From: Haemonchus contortus
Lineage: Eukaryota; Nematoda; Chromadorea; Rhabditida; Trichostrongylidae
Assembly (NCBI GenBank): GCA_000469685.2
Contig: LS997563.1
Coordinates: forward strand, 10,628,940-10,692,939
Direction of reading: 5' to 3'
Length of the DNA: 64,000 nucleotides
The stretch's first letter is position 1. Each line of letters begins with the position of its first letter. Positions 33,431 through 45,404 of the stretch are shown here, piece by piece. The notes under the pieces are model-generated. The model was not told where the DNA came from and searched no databases. It worked only from the letters and a program-made list of their open reading frames with translations. A program made the position numbers and the translations under genes.

Positions 33431-34200
33431 ACAAAAAACAAACGGAAGTTTAGTAATTGACAAATAGCTGTAAGAAAATTTGGTACCGGTTGAAGAATGA
33501 CGAATTGAGCCATTCCTAGAGGTAAGCCTGTCGAATGTTTTGCTCCACACATCCACATAATTTTCAACTTTCTCTCTTCGAAAGCTGTTTATGTGAATAA
33601 TAAGTGAGTACATAGTGAACAACAATCTGCTAGAATTAATAATACAGTTACGGGAAACACATCCGTTCCGTTGATAACGTGGGTGCCAACAACCATGAAC
33701 TCTGCGCATGAAAGGAACAATTTGCCAATTTCTCACAAGCTAAGTCGATGGTCAGAGATGCCGGGACAGACCGGGACAGTGGATTAGAAAATTTACGCAA
33801 ATTTGTAATGGCCTTTTCCTACTTCATACTTCGAGAATACGAGCAAAAACCAGCGCAGGAACGACTCGCGCTACTTGACTCTTTGGGTGCATGGAATGGA
33901 ACCTATCAATGGAATTTGAGCCTACCAAGAAGGGATAGCCAGAAGCAGCTGTCGGTAATTTACAAGGGGGTTTGGTTACGGGAACAGTCAGTGGACGTGG
34001 AGTCATAAAACTCATCTTTCGAATTTCGAGCTTATTTTGAAAAGGAGCCCATGGGTGGAGCATGGGAGGGTCCGGGAATTGGGCAATGTGACAATCGCGA
34101 CTGTGACTTCCTTATTGAGATCCATTCTGACACCTAACCAAAAAAGAACTTCATTTCTCTCATTTGAATTCATTATATACATCAATCAGTATGGAAATAA
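33431..34200. other. Intergenic between ASP gene side and gene C
   Basis: One plus-strand open frame (33748-34008) has reasonable composition but no recognisable domain, promoter or splice context. I do not call it. Confidence 0.4.
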
Positions 34201-34209
34201 TTTATTTGG

Positions 34210-36082
34210 CTATTCGATGTAAGTTCCGAAGCAGTAGAATGTCATTCCTTTGAAAAAGTTGTAGAGGGCGTTATGAATGTTCATAAAGACGTGTCCTCGG
34301 CTCTGCAAAATGGGAAATTGATTAGGGGTTTCTCAGCTCAAAACGGTTAAGACGCAAAATAGATTATCTACCACAGCATGCTTAGTTGGGACGAAGTTTA
34401 ATATCTCAAGTTTCACTCCTTTAGAAAAGCTGCACCTTAAGTCTGTGCTGTGCCATAACTATTCAAGATAACTATTTTTAAGGCGGTCATTGTGAAGCAC
34501 TTCCTGACCCATGCCCATTAGTGAGACTGGACGCAGTAAAACTTCCACATACCCATAGGGTGGTCTGGAAGGTCATCTGCATGGCGACTCCAGTGAGTGC
34601 AACGTAACCCAGTGATAGAAATTCATAGGAGGAGGTTGAACGGCCGCTGATTATTCCGAGCACCATGTGTACGGCCAAAGCAGGACCGAGTGTGCCTCCG
34701 AGAAGCACAATGCGATCACCCTTGGCACGGCGCACGATTTGCTGAAAAGGCGATAGATACATATAAGCCATATTTCTCTGTTGTGATTACATTCCTCAGA
34801 CTAAAACCTACACTGTATCCGAACGAGGCGACTACGGGGGTGATAAAAGCAAGGGGTTGTGCTGAAAGATGGCGTTGACCTATTGTATATCCTACAAATA
34901 AGCCTTGTCCAAATGACGATATTATCATCATCCTTCGAATACTGTAGTCACTTTCATATTGTCTCTCCTTCTGCAAAAGAATCCATTATTCACAAACCCC
35001 CACTGTTTGACGTCAAGTCACCAAGGTTAAAGGCTTTATCGCGAATCAGTTCAGTTTTCGAGTTGCCCCACGAATTCGTCAGCCATTCAGAACTGTGGTG
35101 AGGTTTTGAATGCGTATGTGACCTATGCAATGGATTACGGTGTCAAACAGATACAGATGTTCTCCTTCAGTGTTTCTATCCTATCAGACAATTCGGCCAC
35201 TAACTATTGGCCTCGAAGGCGCTTGGTTGAATTATTAATGGCGATAATCATTCTGGGGCTCGATCTCCAAACTATGCGTGAGTGGGTGATAGGGCGGCAT
35301 TTGCCACTAAACCACTTTACCGATTGTTCGACACACCTTTGATTGATTTTTGGAAACAAGCTCTGGAAAGTTATCCCAAGCATCCAAGTGGTTCGTTCGC
35401 ATAGGAATGAAAGTGATCTATTCAGCTGTTGACATGGGATAAAAGTGATATCATTAATTATCGCTGCACAGATTCAGGTAGTGGTTTCAGTGTAGTTGCC
35501 TCCTATGCAAGCATCACGGTAGGCTTCGATCACACTGGCATCAGATGACGATGCCAGCGATCTTCTATGCTTCCCGAACCTACTTGACTTTTGAAATGAA
35601 ATTTCAAAGGTTCAGAAGGTTTTGGTGTCCCTTCTGACTCCAAAACAAAGTCCTGATAGTAACTTACATGTTTTATACTAGCATGAATTGCTGCAGGAAT
35701 GACAATATATGCAAGTATGGAGGCAATGAATTTTGGTAAAAAAGCAGCGAATACAGAGTAAAATACGTAAGCTCCCAGAATGGATCCTAGAGAAGAGGCA
35801 AATGCCATAGCTCCTGACCAAGCGAGCACTTCCATGATAAGTCGTTGAGGTGCGAACACCTTATGCTGCAAATACGACACATTCTCCTTCTACATAAAAA
35901 GCCTGAAGGCTTAGAGTGGAACTTGCCGTGCTTGTGACAGATTTGGTAATTTCTTTCATCCTTGGTTGAAAATCGTTCAGCATGTCGTACATGTTCTTCT
36001 GGCATCGTTGAACTCCTGCTCCATCATTGTAACCATGTTCGACTTCCAATCGGTAGTTGTCATATGTGTCAGTAAGGGCCAT
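34210..36082 (-). CDS. Bax-inhibitor-1-like membrane protein, copy C (inverted)
   Basis: Five phase-0 exons: 36082-35927, 35865-35668, 34970-34812, 34741-34553, 34302-34210, giving 264 residues. The five-exon architecture is that of gene B, but the sequence has diverged. N-terminus MALTDTYDNYRLEVEHG; TM pairs in exon 2 (ASSLGSILGAYVFYSVFAAF, FIASILAYIVIPAAIHA), exon 3 (ISSFGQGLFVGYTIGQ, PLAFITPVVASFGYS) and exon 4 (LLGGTLGPALAVHMVLGIIS, FLSLGYVALTGVAMQ). The last exon is RGHVFMNIHNALYNFFKGM, ending GTYIE. That end keeps the BI-1-like H...F..F layout better than copies A and B. Intron 1 uses a GC donor (ACG|GCAAGT). A TATA box (ATATATAAAG) lies near 36133-36142, and AATAAA at 34206-34201 directly follows the stop. 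Intron 2 holds a SINE. Confidence 0.78.
35025..35335 (-). repeat. tRNA-derived SINE, copy 4 (inside intron 2 of gene C)
   Basis: Minus-strand order: tRNA-like head (GGTTTAGTGGCAAATGC), body with GATAGAAACACTGAAGG and GCATAGGTCACATACGC, end near GTTCTGAATGGCTGACG. In the same transcriptional orientation as gene C. Confidence 0.65.
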
Positions 36083-36609
36083 GTCGTAAGTGGTAATGAG
36101 CGTACGGCTACTTGAAACCTACCGCTTTCAACTTTATATATTGTATTGATGTTTTCATATTCGAGTGATTTCCAATTGTATCACGTGATTATCTGGCCAC
36201 CACTGCTTAACCTCAGGTTCAAATTCTCCCAGCTCTAAGAAAAGACTGTCAGTAGACTGGAAAGTCGAGCAGTTCACCAAACGAAATGGGACTGTTGCCG
36301 TCACGCGCTATTTTCAGTATTGCAGCCTTGGCACAACCTGATTGCAGATGGCAATACTTGCACTCTTTGAGGAACCACTCAGAAATGGAGCTGCTGAGAG
36401 GTGGGAAATGAGAGGATTTAGAAGGAAATGACCGTCGCCCTGCGCTTCTGTCACACTAGCGGCATACATAGTCAGAGGACTGTTCTCACACCTCTGCACC
36501 TTCACAGATGTTTTTCTTTTCTGAAACGCCACATACTACGACATGGGTATTTCAAGGGCAACGTACACCTAGGCATCCCATGAGTCCATTATTTTTAGTT
36601 TTACAAAAT

Positions 36610-36895
36610 CCAAAGTCTACTGGCTCCGAAAAATTCCGTTTCCGGAATTTGCCCATTTATACAATCTTCATGCGGATTCGTAGTGGCGTTTTCATGTGTA
36701 TCTGGTCCGTACAATGTTTTGCGGTACCCATCTTATGAACCTTTCAGCGTTTCTATCCTCCCGAACGAGTCTATGACTGATTTTTCGGCCCCGGAGGTAT
36801 GGAAGACCTGTTAAATTGGGTTAGTAACTACTCGAGATTCGTTCCCGGACCTCGCGTATGAGAGTATCTATTACCTCCGCCTCTTAACACTTTCG
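36610..36895 (-). repeat. tRNA-derived SINE, copy 5
   Basis: Diverged copy: the head is readable on the minus strand (GAGGCGGAGGTAATAGATAC), and the body has GGGAGGATAGAAACGCTG and CATTGTACGGACCAGATAC. Confidence 0.6.
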
Positions 36896-37836
36896 TTACT
36901 ACGTTACTGAAGATCACGTAATTTTTCACAGTTTCCATCTAAACCTGCACATGTGGAAATCAACTGAACACCCCATTAGGAAAGTTGATCGAATTCCCCC
37001 ATAATCCCTACGCGCACTTACAGGTAACCGGCTTTTTTATACCGCGCCTGGTTCAATGCACAAGTGCTGCAATTTGGCTAGGACCGGATAGAAAAAGCAG
37101 CCACACATTAACATCTGACCCGAATCGGTCAGAAACAGGTCTCTGGGTCATTTACATCTAAACTTGTTCCCAGCAACTTCTGAATTTATCCTACTAGGGA
37201 ATGTACTCTGAACAAGAGCTTCCTTAAGCAAATTTCTGTAAAAAAATTGACACTTCAATGAGGCTTCAATCTTCAAATAAAAACTCCGAGGGTAATAAAT
37301 AAATAAATAAAAATACGATAAATAGATATGAGAGTGTGAAATCTCGTGGAATAGCCAGTAGCACCTCACTTCTTCTACCACCCTTCCATTTCCGTAATAG
37401 CTTCCTATTGCCTTTAGATTCTCCATCCTCTCATGTATCGTGCACCCGAATGGGTCATCCAGCAGAAGTCGTTCAGGTAGCTGTGAGGGCAGGATAACCC
37501 TATACGGACCAGCTACTCCTTTTTTTTCGCATAACAATTCCAACGTTCAGCCTCCCCTATTTATGGTCTCTTTGTTCTGATTGGAATTTTCATAGTGTAT
37601 GTTGATGTTTTCCAATGGCCTCATCGACTAATCCCACTGAAAACCGGCGGTTGAGCGGATTTCAGTACATAGCTCCCTGCAAATAATCCCCAGTCGTGGA
37701 GCGGTGTTCCACTGCCGACAGCTAATTGGTCGTCGTTGCATTTCAGGGTAGGCGTGACAGTTGAGGTTCTGACCTCGTTCTCGTACACCCTTAAAAGGGT
37801 ATCACCTTTTTTTTTCGGGGAGACCTCCGTCTGCGC

Positions 37837-40560
37837 ATGTACACGCTAGCCGTTCTTCTACTTGTTCTGGCCAACTTGGCTGAGGCTCAATGGAATGTTC
37901 CTATGGGTGTCGCGAACTTCAACCCAATGTTGGCCGGCGGCCAAGTTACACCAGGAATGATGCAAGGTAGTTCTTTTTAATGTCCGAAGTCCTAGTCAGA
38001 ACTTCTCCCAAAGCTCTATTCAGGCGGATTTTACGGGTATCCTCTACCTAATCAGCCAGGAAATAATCAACTTGCTGCACATTTTGGTCAGTTCTATGCT
38101 TTTACGATGTTGGAAGTAATCTGGTGAAAGTCTGTGAACTTTTAGAAACACTTACTTTCCCATTTACCTTTCCAGCTCCGCAATTCGCTCAGTTTGGCGC
38201 TCAACATCCAGGCTATGAAGCTCAGGGCAACCTCATGGGCCAATATCAAGGAGGTGCAATTGCGCCTAACATCCCCATGGGGAGCTCAAGACTGCTCCAA
38301 GCTTCGCAGAACCCCTACGATCTGCATCAACCCGGACTTCCAAATCAGCTACAGCCCATTCAACAGATGACATATCAACCGGGTGCATTCGGCCCTCAAG
38401 GTGCCATTCAAGGAGGACCAGCTGGCCCACTAGGCTACGGTAGTGGAATGCAGACGACGGGATCAGACGGATTTCAGGGCGATGATTTTATGGGAACATT
38501 GGAAAAGCCGGTGAGAATTCCGAGGTTCTGTAAGGTCAACACGACTCTATGAGCTCATATTTTATGGGTTCATAACTTCTTCTAAGCTTCTAATTTCTAG
38601 TATTACTGGCGCTCACTTCTTTTAAGGCAGTTCGTCCTCCTACGCCCGTATCCGAGCCAGTCAGGGTTATACCGCCTTTCATGAAGGGACAGAGCAAAGA
38701 GGACCAAGACAAGGTGAGCTCGCTTTTCTTTCATTGGGCTAAGACCCTCTGTTGACCTCTAATCGAAGAATTCAAGGATCCTGGACGGTTTTCCCATCAT
38801 GCTCATGGATTCTTGAATGGAGCACAAGGGTAAGATCCGCTCAGACGGTAGGACCTTCTGCTCTCCCCCCCCCCCTCTCCTCCCCTCCCTTCTGCCAAAG
38901 GAAAGAAATCCACTTACATATGAGGGGTGAGGAGAGCTCTGAGGCGACGGGAGAGAGAATGAGAACGATAAAGGGATCTTCTCCACATGCTCTAGCTGTC
39001 TTCCGAACTAAAACTAATTGTTTGAGGAATTCCCTTTTCAGTTCTACGCTATCGTTCAACACCCAACATGGTCTGCAGCGGAGAAGAATGCAAAAATCGA
39101 AGAACTCGTCCGAAATATGAGCCCCGATGTACAAGTAAATGACCATTCAAATTAAGAGGCCATTGAAAGGAGATTCTTTCGAAACTGTCTCTGAACTTCG
39201 AACTTTCTCTAATGGTTTTCAGAATACTTATGCTCAATATCAACGAGCGTCGTCCAGCGAGCTCGCTGCGAAACGGCAACGGGTTCATGAAGCGGTCGCG
39301 GCTATGTCGCCAGAAGCGCAGCAGCAGTTTCAGAAGGTCAGTCAAGTATATGAGCAACATCAATGGCCCAATTCTCGAAGTTTCCATTGTTCCCAAGACT
39401 AGGTGATGGTTACCGAGCTTTGGGTGGTTACCCTTACAGAAAAAAACGAGGTAGCGCTCGTGTAGAGAAGATTGGGGTTGTTCTTAATTATGATGATCAT
39501 ATATTCGAACGAATTCTCACCTTCTCGCTTTTCGCTTCACCCACTTAGACTTTATTGAAGGCAACGGAAGCCTACCCCTCATCCCTTACAGTGGTCGCAG
39601 ACTGCGGTACAAAATTAGCAAAGAACAGCGGGGCTCACCCGCTTCGCTTCCTGAAATCATTGGAGTGGAAGAGATTGGCATACCTACATCATAGATGATG
39701 AGGAGACGAAGTAGGAGGGATGAGGCCTAAGCCCTCTTTGGTCTACAGGCTTTTGCCCAGGTCGTAAAATTTGCAAAGGTTTTCGAAGCTGACTTCCTAC
39801 CCTCTTGGAAGAATGTACTTCAAGCAGCCACCCTGCATATCTAATTCGAGTTGGAAGACGAATGTGAAGGCTGAGCAAAGGATGTGCTACACCAAAGTCC
39901 TTTTCGGAGAGGGAATGCGTATTTGTAGGAACAATAATCGCCTTTGTTGAAAAGTAGAGCGTTAAGGACAATTTCTCTCCGTTGATGTTCAAATAGTCAT
40001 TGTAATTGTAACGTAAATTGTAATTGTCATTGTAAACGGTCAATGCAATTAGTCCTCACTGTCACTCACCCCCAACGACCCCGTTCTAAAACGATTTTGA
40101 TTTCACCACTGACCAGTCCACAGGCGAACACCAGTTCGTCTTCCGCCTCGTCGCACATCGTGCACCAGTTCTTTGCACGATACTCCGGGATGGGAGCTAA
40201 TTCACGCGACCTCTAGCTAGCCGTCAACTGGCTAGCACTAAGTGGTTGCTTGCCGGATGGAAATTGGCGTCCGAACAAGATTTTCGTGGGTTAGCCAGGT
40301 CATCGGTATTGGCCATTTGGATGAAGAAACCCGTTCCGTCCTTCAGTGGGGACATTATTTTCCTACAAAAGATTTTATTGATCCATGACTTAGGATTCGG
40401 GATGGATGCCCTTCGACTTACCAGTTGATTTCAGGTATCAGCATTGGTGACGAATCCACGTCTTCCTGAACAGGAACGTTTGCAGAAGATCCAAGACCTG
40501 TACTCGAAAATGCCGGATTCTGTGAAACAAGAATTCGATGCGAAATTTACCAACTTGTAG
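37837..40560 (+). CDS. SXP/RAL-2-type secreted protein, Gln/Pro/Gly-rich N-terminus
   Basis: Seven exons: 37837-37966, 38024-38086, 38176-38510, 38627-38713, 39042-39134, 39223-39336, 40435-40560; 315 residues. Residues 1-17 are a signal peptide (MYTLAVLLLVLANLAEA). About 18-176 is low-complexity, rich in Gln, Gly and Pro. About 177-315 is a helical SXP/RAL-2-like (DUF148) domain: KEDQDKFYAIVQHPTWSAAE, ELVRNMSPDVQ, VHEAVAAMSPEAQQQFQKV, then LPEQERLQKIQDLYSKMP. The first three junctions use other phases, the rest phase 0. Intron 6 is 1.1 kb, far longer than the others. The family is nematode-specific, secreted or surface-associated, of unsettled function. A second such gene follows 500 bp downstream in the same direction. 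Confidence 0.85.
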
Positions 40561-41060
40561 TCAGCATCCTGCCGTATGGATCTCTTATGCGTGTCTTTCC
40601 ATTTATGCAATCACATAGAACTTTACTTATTGTATAAATACTTTAAAATGCTACCGCATTCTGATAAAGCTCACTCCGCAGATATAAGTTTTTGTTCAGA
40701 AGATTGCTGTAGATACAATTGAAGTCAAGAAAATCTCAATCACCATATGTCATCCTTTGCTTACAGTGTCGGTTCTCTGGATGGACAAAGTCTAGTGTCA
40801 AATACACTGAATGCAGACAATTAGGCTAAGTGTACGATATCCACTATGCAAATACAAACTGTTGAACCAAAAGGTCTCGGCGACTGTCAACTATGCCACA
40901 TTGCACTTTCTGGTGGTCACTCCCTACCAATATTGACCAGGAAGTCGACACCGACGTCTTTCGTATTGTAACTGCTCGATTTCGACTATTCACTGGTCAA
41001 TCACTTCTCAAGTACTACTTACCGTTTAAAAAAGTCTGAAGCATCTACTGATCACCTAAA

Positions 41061-42253
41061 ATGAGAGCCCTTCACTTAACTATGCTCATTGGCTTATCAA
41101 TTGGCTGTGTGGAACCTGCGGTGACAGTGGAACCCTTCAGTTTGAGACTCGTCAAACTCGAACCACCTCCGAAGCCCCTATTTCTTTCCAATGCCACCCA
41201 TGAGGCCATCAAGCAGTTCATGGCAATATTTCAGCTGGTTGGGATTCCTAAAATGAGAAAGGTATGATCATGTTTACGTGGTTTCTGAGATTCCTACTGC
41301 CAGGGCAAGATACAGTTGCGAATTTTCTCGATTTTCTCTGGTTGAGACTTTTCGACTTTTGAGAACATGGCGAATCACTCGGTCTCTATTCTCACATATT
41401 CAATATCCATTTTTGTTTCTTTTTGACCCTCGGTACCTCTGGAGAACTCATGCAACCCTTCCACTCGCACCTTTACTATTTTAGGTGAACGAGCTCGATG
41501 TGATGATTGGTACGTTACGACCCGAGGTGCAGCTCGCATATCAAGGCTACAAAGCTGAGGCTCTGCTGATGAAGTTGTCACAGGACGAGCGATTACAAGA
41601 AATCACAGAAAAGGTTCCCTAATGGACTTATTGGTCAATTTCTAGAGAATCGCTGAAGAGGGTCAGATCGGAGCCCATGGGAGAGCAGCAAAAGTTTCTT
41701 TTGTCATCTTTGACTGGTTACGCACCCAAAAAAATGGATGATCTTTTAAGTCGTTGCCAAGTACACAAGTGGAAGAGAGTAGCAAGCGCGTAAACTGTCT
41801 CTGAGAAAAATTCGAAGAAAAGGATTAGAATGAGTCTCTGAGGAAATTGTGAAACCTCACGAAAGACGTGGGACTAATTTTGGGTACAGCTTGAGAGAGT
41901 TGCTGATGAAATAGTAATTCACCACATTCAGACTCATTTCACAATGGTTCACCTAGATGCATTGAAGAACAGTAAGTTGCTCGGCCTCAGCGAACGCAAA
42001 AAACGTTTAGAGGCCATTTTCGGCGAGTATTCCGATTTCATGGTAAGGGTTTTTCACCTTCCGACTGTTGCTTGCTTTTGTACGAAGTCATACATTAAAG
42101 CCGATGTCAGTCGTAGTTGTCAGGTGCATACTCATGTGTCGATTAACACTTAAGGTACAAGCAGTGACCATCGAAGTGGCGGACGTTATCGATAATATCA
42201 TGCAAAATGTGTTGAGAGCACTACTTTTTACAGAGAAGATGACTCAGAAATGA
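41061..42253 (+). CDS. Secreted SXP/RAL-2-like protein, second gene
   Basis: Exons 41061-41261, 41485-41613, 41659-41760, 41890-42042, 42155-42253; all phase 0, 227 residues. A signal peptide is likely at residues 1-19 (MRALHLTMLIGLSIGCVEP). The mature part is helical, with LSNATHEAIKQFMAIFQLVG, LRPEVQLAYQGYKAEALLMK, MGEQQKFLLSSLTGYAPKKM and LGLSERKKRLEAIFGEYSDF. Repeat spacing recalls DUF148 but the match is weaker than in the upstream gene, so the family call is partly from position. The third exon's acceptor (CGCTGAAG) lacks a pyrimidine tract and the preceding donor (GTTCCC) is poor; the 45-nt intron there is the least certain part. AATAAA at 42295-42300. Confidence 0.72.
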
Positions 42254-43033
42254 TCGTTGGGACGTTCCAAAGACTGTACCATAACTTCTTTGCTAATAAA
42301 TGTTTTCACTGCTCACTGGAAAGTTCCTAACAAAAGCAGTCATTCACCTAAAAGCTGACGATGTTCTGAATTCTCGGCCTAGGCTGCCACCCTACAGTCG
42401 CTCTTATAATTCACGGCACCCCGCAGACTTTAGAAGCTGACTAATGAAGAAGGGCACGTGCGAAGGGTTTGAAGAGCAAGAGTAAGCCACTTTGGAATGA
42501 TAGAGCAATGGGTGACATGTTGCTCCCATGAAATCATACCTACGGTTGATCCGTTACGGTGAAGCCCTTCAGCTCTATGGATCTTCAATCCCACGATAAC
42601 TTACAGAGAACCGCCTCTCCAATTGCTGTTTATACCACCACGACAACCAACAAACTATCAGTTGGGAACGCGAGAAGCAACCATCCTTCAAGCTACCAGC
42701 GCCAAGCCCCACTGAAGGTTCCTTTAGTGGGTATTGAAACCAAGTACAAAGCCTCACTGATGGTGAATGTACTGGTACTTCAAAATTTCCATTTTCGAAA
42801 AGCCCATTTTGAAAGTATCCCAGTGTCACTCAGTCCTTCCTTGGTGTTCCTCGATAATCCTTCCCACGCACTGTCGTTTTTCCTTGATATCGTCACGAAA
42901 CATACGATTTTCCCGATACTTTTTGTTTCTTGCCCGAAGGTGCATCTCGAGTCACAGAAGTAGCTACAAAAAATTCATTCGTGATCCTGAGATCAGGATT
43001 ATTAGAATCATTTTTATTGCGCTAGAACATCAA

Positions 43034-43844
43034 TCATTTTGGTCCAAAGTAGCATGACGCCTGTGCATCGCTTCCTCCAACATTTCCAGCATAGCCCGAG
43101 CTGCCGTACGGTTGCTGTGGAGGTTGTTGTTGCTGTGGTTGATACTGATACTGATACTGATATGGTTTGTTCTCTGAAATCGAAGGGCCTAGCCCGAATG
43201 AAGAACAAATGAAGTCGTTGTGAATCCAAGTCTCAGAGCTAAGACCTGATAAGGCCTTTCTCCCTACTAATCAATACTATCAATAGCAACCTCTTCATCT
43301 ATTGGTCATAATGGTGGTCCTATCATAGCCCCTCCATTATTTTGTTTTGTTCTTAGCGAACTGGCCAGGTTTCTGTCTTGTTTCTTCGTAGGCTCGACAG
43401 CATTGCTCTAAGGATAGAGGTCTTCGATAGGTGGCTCCTGTAGGGATGACTAAGACAAACGGTCTACTCCGAAACCGTTTACCAACCCTCTATTTTACCA
43501 CCCATCAAAGTTGCAGTAAGATGGACCTTCAAAACGATCACTTGGTTGATCTCCGATCGGAGATTTGTGAAAGCCCAACGTAACTCCGCTCAGGCAATGT
43601 TCAACGTTTGTAGGAGAACTCTAACCAGACTTATATTTTCACTGGGAGAGAGGTTTCCCCAGGAACTTTATAGACCCCACATTGTATGGTAACAAGTCGT
43701 ACAAAGTGACTTACGATCTTGTCCACCACCACCACCGCCACCCATACTGCCAGCGTATTCTTCACGAGCATAGCCTTGACCAGTTCCACTGCCCATGTAG
43801 CCTTGATAGCCTCCAGCGCCCATGTAGCACGACTTGTCACCCAT
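43034..43844 (-). CDS. Small Gly/Tyr/Gln-rich protein, copy 1
   Basis: Two exons, 43844-43715 and 43173-43034 (phase 1), 89 residues. No signal peptide. Exon 1 begins MGDKSCYMGAGGYQGYMGSG and ends in a run of Gly. Exon 2 has YQ repeats (PYQYQYQYQ), PQQQQPPQQPYG, and ends QASCYFGPK. Two lone Cys, near each end. TATA (ATATAAAA) at 43907-43913 and AATAAA at 43018-43013. Composition recalls eggshell, cuticle or phase-separating low-complexity proteins, but I recognise no family. Paralogue at 46451-47152 and a pseudogene at 44884. Confidence 0.78.
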
Positions 43845-43906
43845 AGTTTCTGTGGTTTGTACGAAGTGGAGACAATAGAATGAAATTGCACACCGCTTTC
43901 GTCGGC

Positions 43907-43913
43907 TTTTATA
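43907..43913 (-). promoter_or_regulatory. TATA box, Gly/Gln-rich copy 1
   Basis: TATAAAA on the minus strand within CATATAAAAGCCGACG, 63 nt upstream of the start. A nearly identical promoter precedes copy 2 (about 47215-47221) and the pseudogene has TATAAAA near 44828. Confidence 0.7.
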
Positions 43914-44883
43914 TGAGCGGTAGTGTTGTTTGCCCCAAGGATGGTATACATGATCGCAGTGGGATAAGGCGGACCGCAAGAGCACCCAATTCATGAGATC
44001 ATCGAAAGAAGTCTGTAATGGCAACATGAGCTGTTTGAATAGCATCTTCATGAACCTCGTCTTTAGTGGTCTTCATACAACTTCAGACGCCGTGTCGATA
44101 TTCAGCTCGGTGTTTCCATCCCTGCAGGGAAGCACTGTGCTGCAAGTTATGTATTACGACCGGCTTCAACAGACGGTTCTCTTCGACTCCTCAAAAGAAA
44201 AGTGTTAGCGAAGAATCCGGTCTCCGGCAACTGAGATGCTCTCTTAAAATTTTCATGGGAACCACCAGCTTGTTGGTTCGACGTCAACAACAACAATAAC
44301 AACAACAACCTTTGCAGTAGGACCCTGATTGCGAGTAATTGCGACGTCATTCTCCATTCACCATTTCCATTCGACATCAGTTGAGTACAACACAGCAATT
44401 CGAATGCGTCAAACAAGTCGCCAGTGTGGTAATCCATAACCCCGGATTCTAGGAGCGAATTGGAAATAGCGTTCTATATCAGAGGCCTAAACTGTTTCAA
44501 ATACACTTGTAATCATAGAAACTAAGATCTCAGAGGTCTCATTTCTGTGTGAAGGAAAGGGAAAAGCCCTGACTATCTTCCTGCATGATACTTTGTGCAC
44601 CGGTCAAGCAATGCTACCTGGACATGGCATTTCGACGTGACATCTGGTTTAAGAGGATAATCCGGGTGAGATGTACTAGGAACATCCGAAGCTACTTTGC
44701 TGTCCTTTACTGTAGTGATTTCAAGCTTCTTCCTTGTTACCAGAGACACAGAGAGGACACCCTGGGGATCTGACTTATCCCTATGCAATCATCTATGCCT
44801 TCCGTCTGGCAATCAACAGCTCTGGTCATATAAAACCCCACAAAAGCGGTAGGCATTCCCATTTTCTTGTCTCCAGTTCGTAC

Positions 44884-44990
44884 ATGCCTCAGAAAGCAAA
44901 TGGGCAGTATTATGTGGGCGCTGGAGAATAGCAAGGATACATGAGCAGCGGATCTGGTCAAGGCTAACGGCGGTGGACAACGACGTAAGC
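44884..44990 (+). pseudogene. Gly/Tyr-rich gene copy 3, first exon with two stops
   Basis: On the opposite strand to copies 1 and 2. Starts MPQKANGQYYVGAGE, then TAG where copy 1 has TAT (Tyr), continues QGYMSSGSGQG, then TAA at another Tyr site, and reaches a donor-like GTAAGC. A TATA box (ATATAAAACCCC) is kept at about 44826. No second exon was found. Either dead or a short 15-residue product. Confidence 0.65.
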
Positions 44991-45239
44991 TGCCTGGTAT
45001 CAGTTGCTATCATGCCTGCGATTTTAGCAAACCTATAACTGAAGATGTGGGATCGGAAGAATTTCCTGAAGGGGGTTGTTTTTGCCAATTCAGTACTACA
45101 GCTGATCACTGACCCAGTTCAGCATTACAACTGGTCACTGACGCTTCTACGGGCCCTGGGTCTTTCCAAACAAAGTGGAGGTGGAGATGGAACCAGTACC
45201 CTACTCAGCATAGGTATATTAACTGAAGGGTCACTTCGA

Positions 45240-45330
45240 AGACAGTGTAAGGCAAACAGTCCACGCCCCTTCGAAGGTTGTTTGTTTTCAACCCCTCGAA
45301 GGGGCGTGGACTGCTTGCCTTACACTGTCT
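45240..45330. repeat. Near-perfect hairpin, 35-bp arms
   Basis: Left arm 45240-45274 (starts AGACAGTGTAAGGCAAACAG), right arm 45296-45330; one mismatch in 35, 21-nt loop. It is followed by CCTCCCTCC and a 12-bp-type GC repeat (CCTGCGCGCCTG). It could be a small fold-back transposon or a hairpin RNA source; no adjacent gene. Confidence 0.85.
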
Positions 45331-45359
45331 GCCTCCCTCCTCCCCCCTAGCACTGCCTG

Positions 45360-45404
45360 CGCGCCTGCCTGCGCGCCTGCCTGCGGACTATGAAAGCAGC
45401 CATT
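45360..45404. repeat. GC tandem repeat joined to half a fold-back element
   Basis: GCGCGCCTGCCT repeats run into CGGACTATGAAAGCAGCC, which is the right end of the subfamily 1 fold-back (compare 59768-59889). The left half is missing. Confidence 0.6.

Noticed and set aside
43014..43229. Short minus ORF over exon 2 of the Gly/Gln-rich gene in another frame
   Set aside because: The spliced frame from exon 1 gives the conserved product in both copies.
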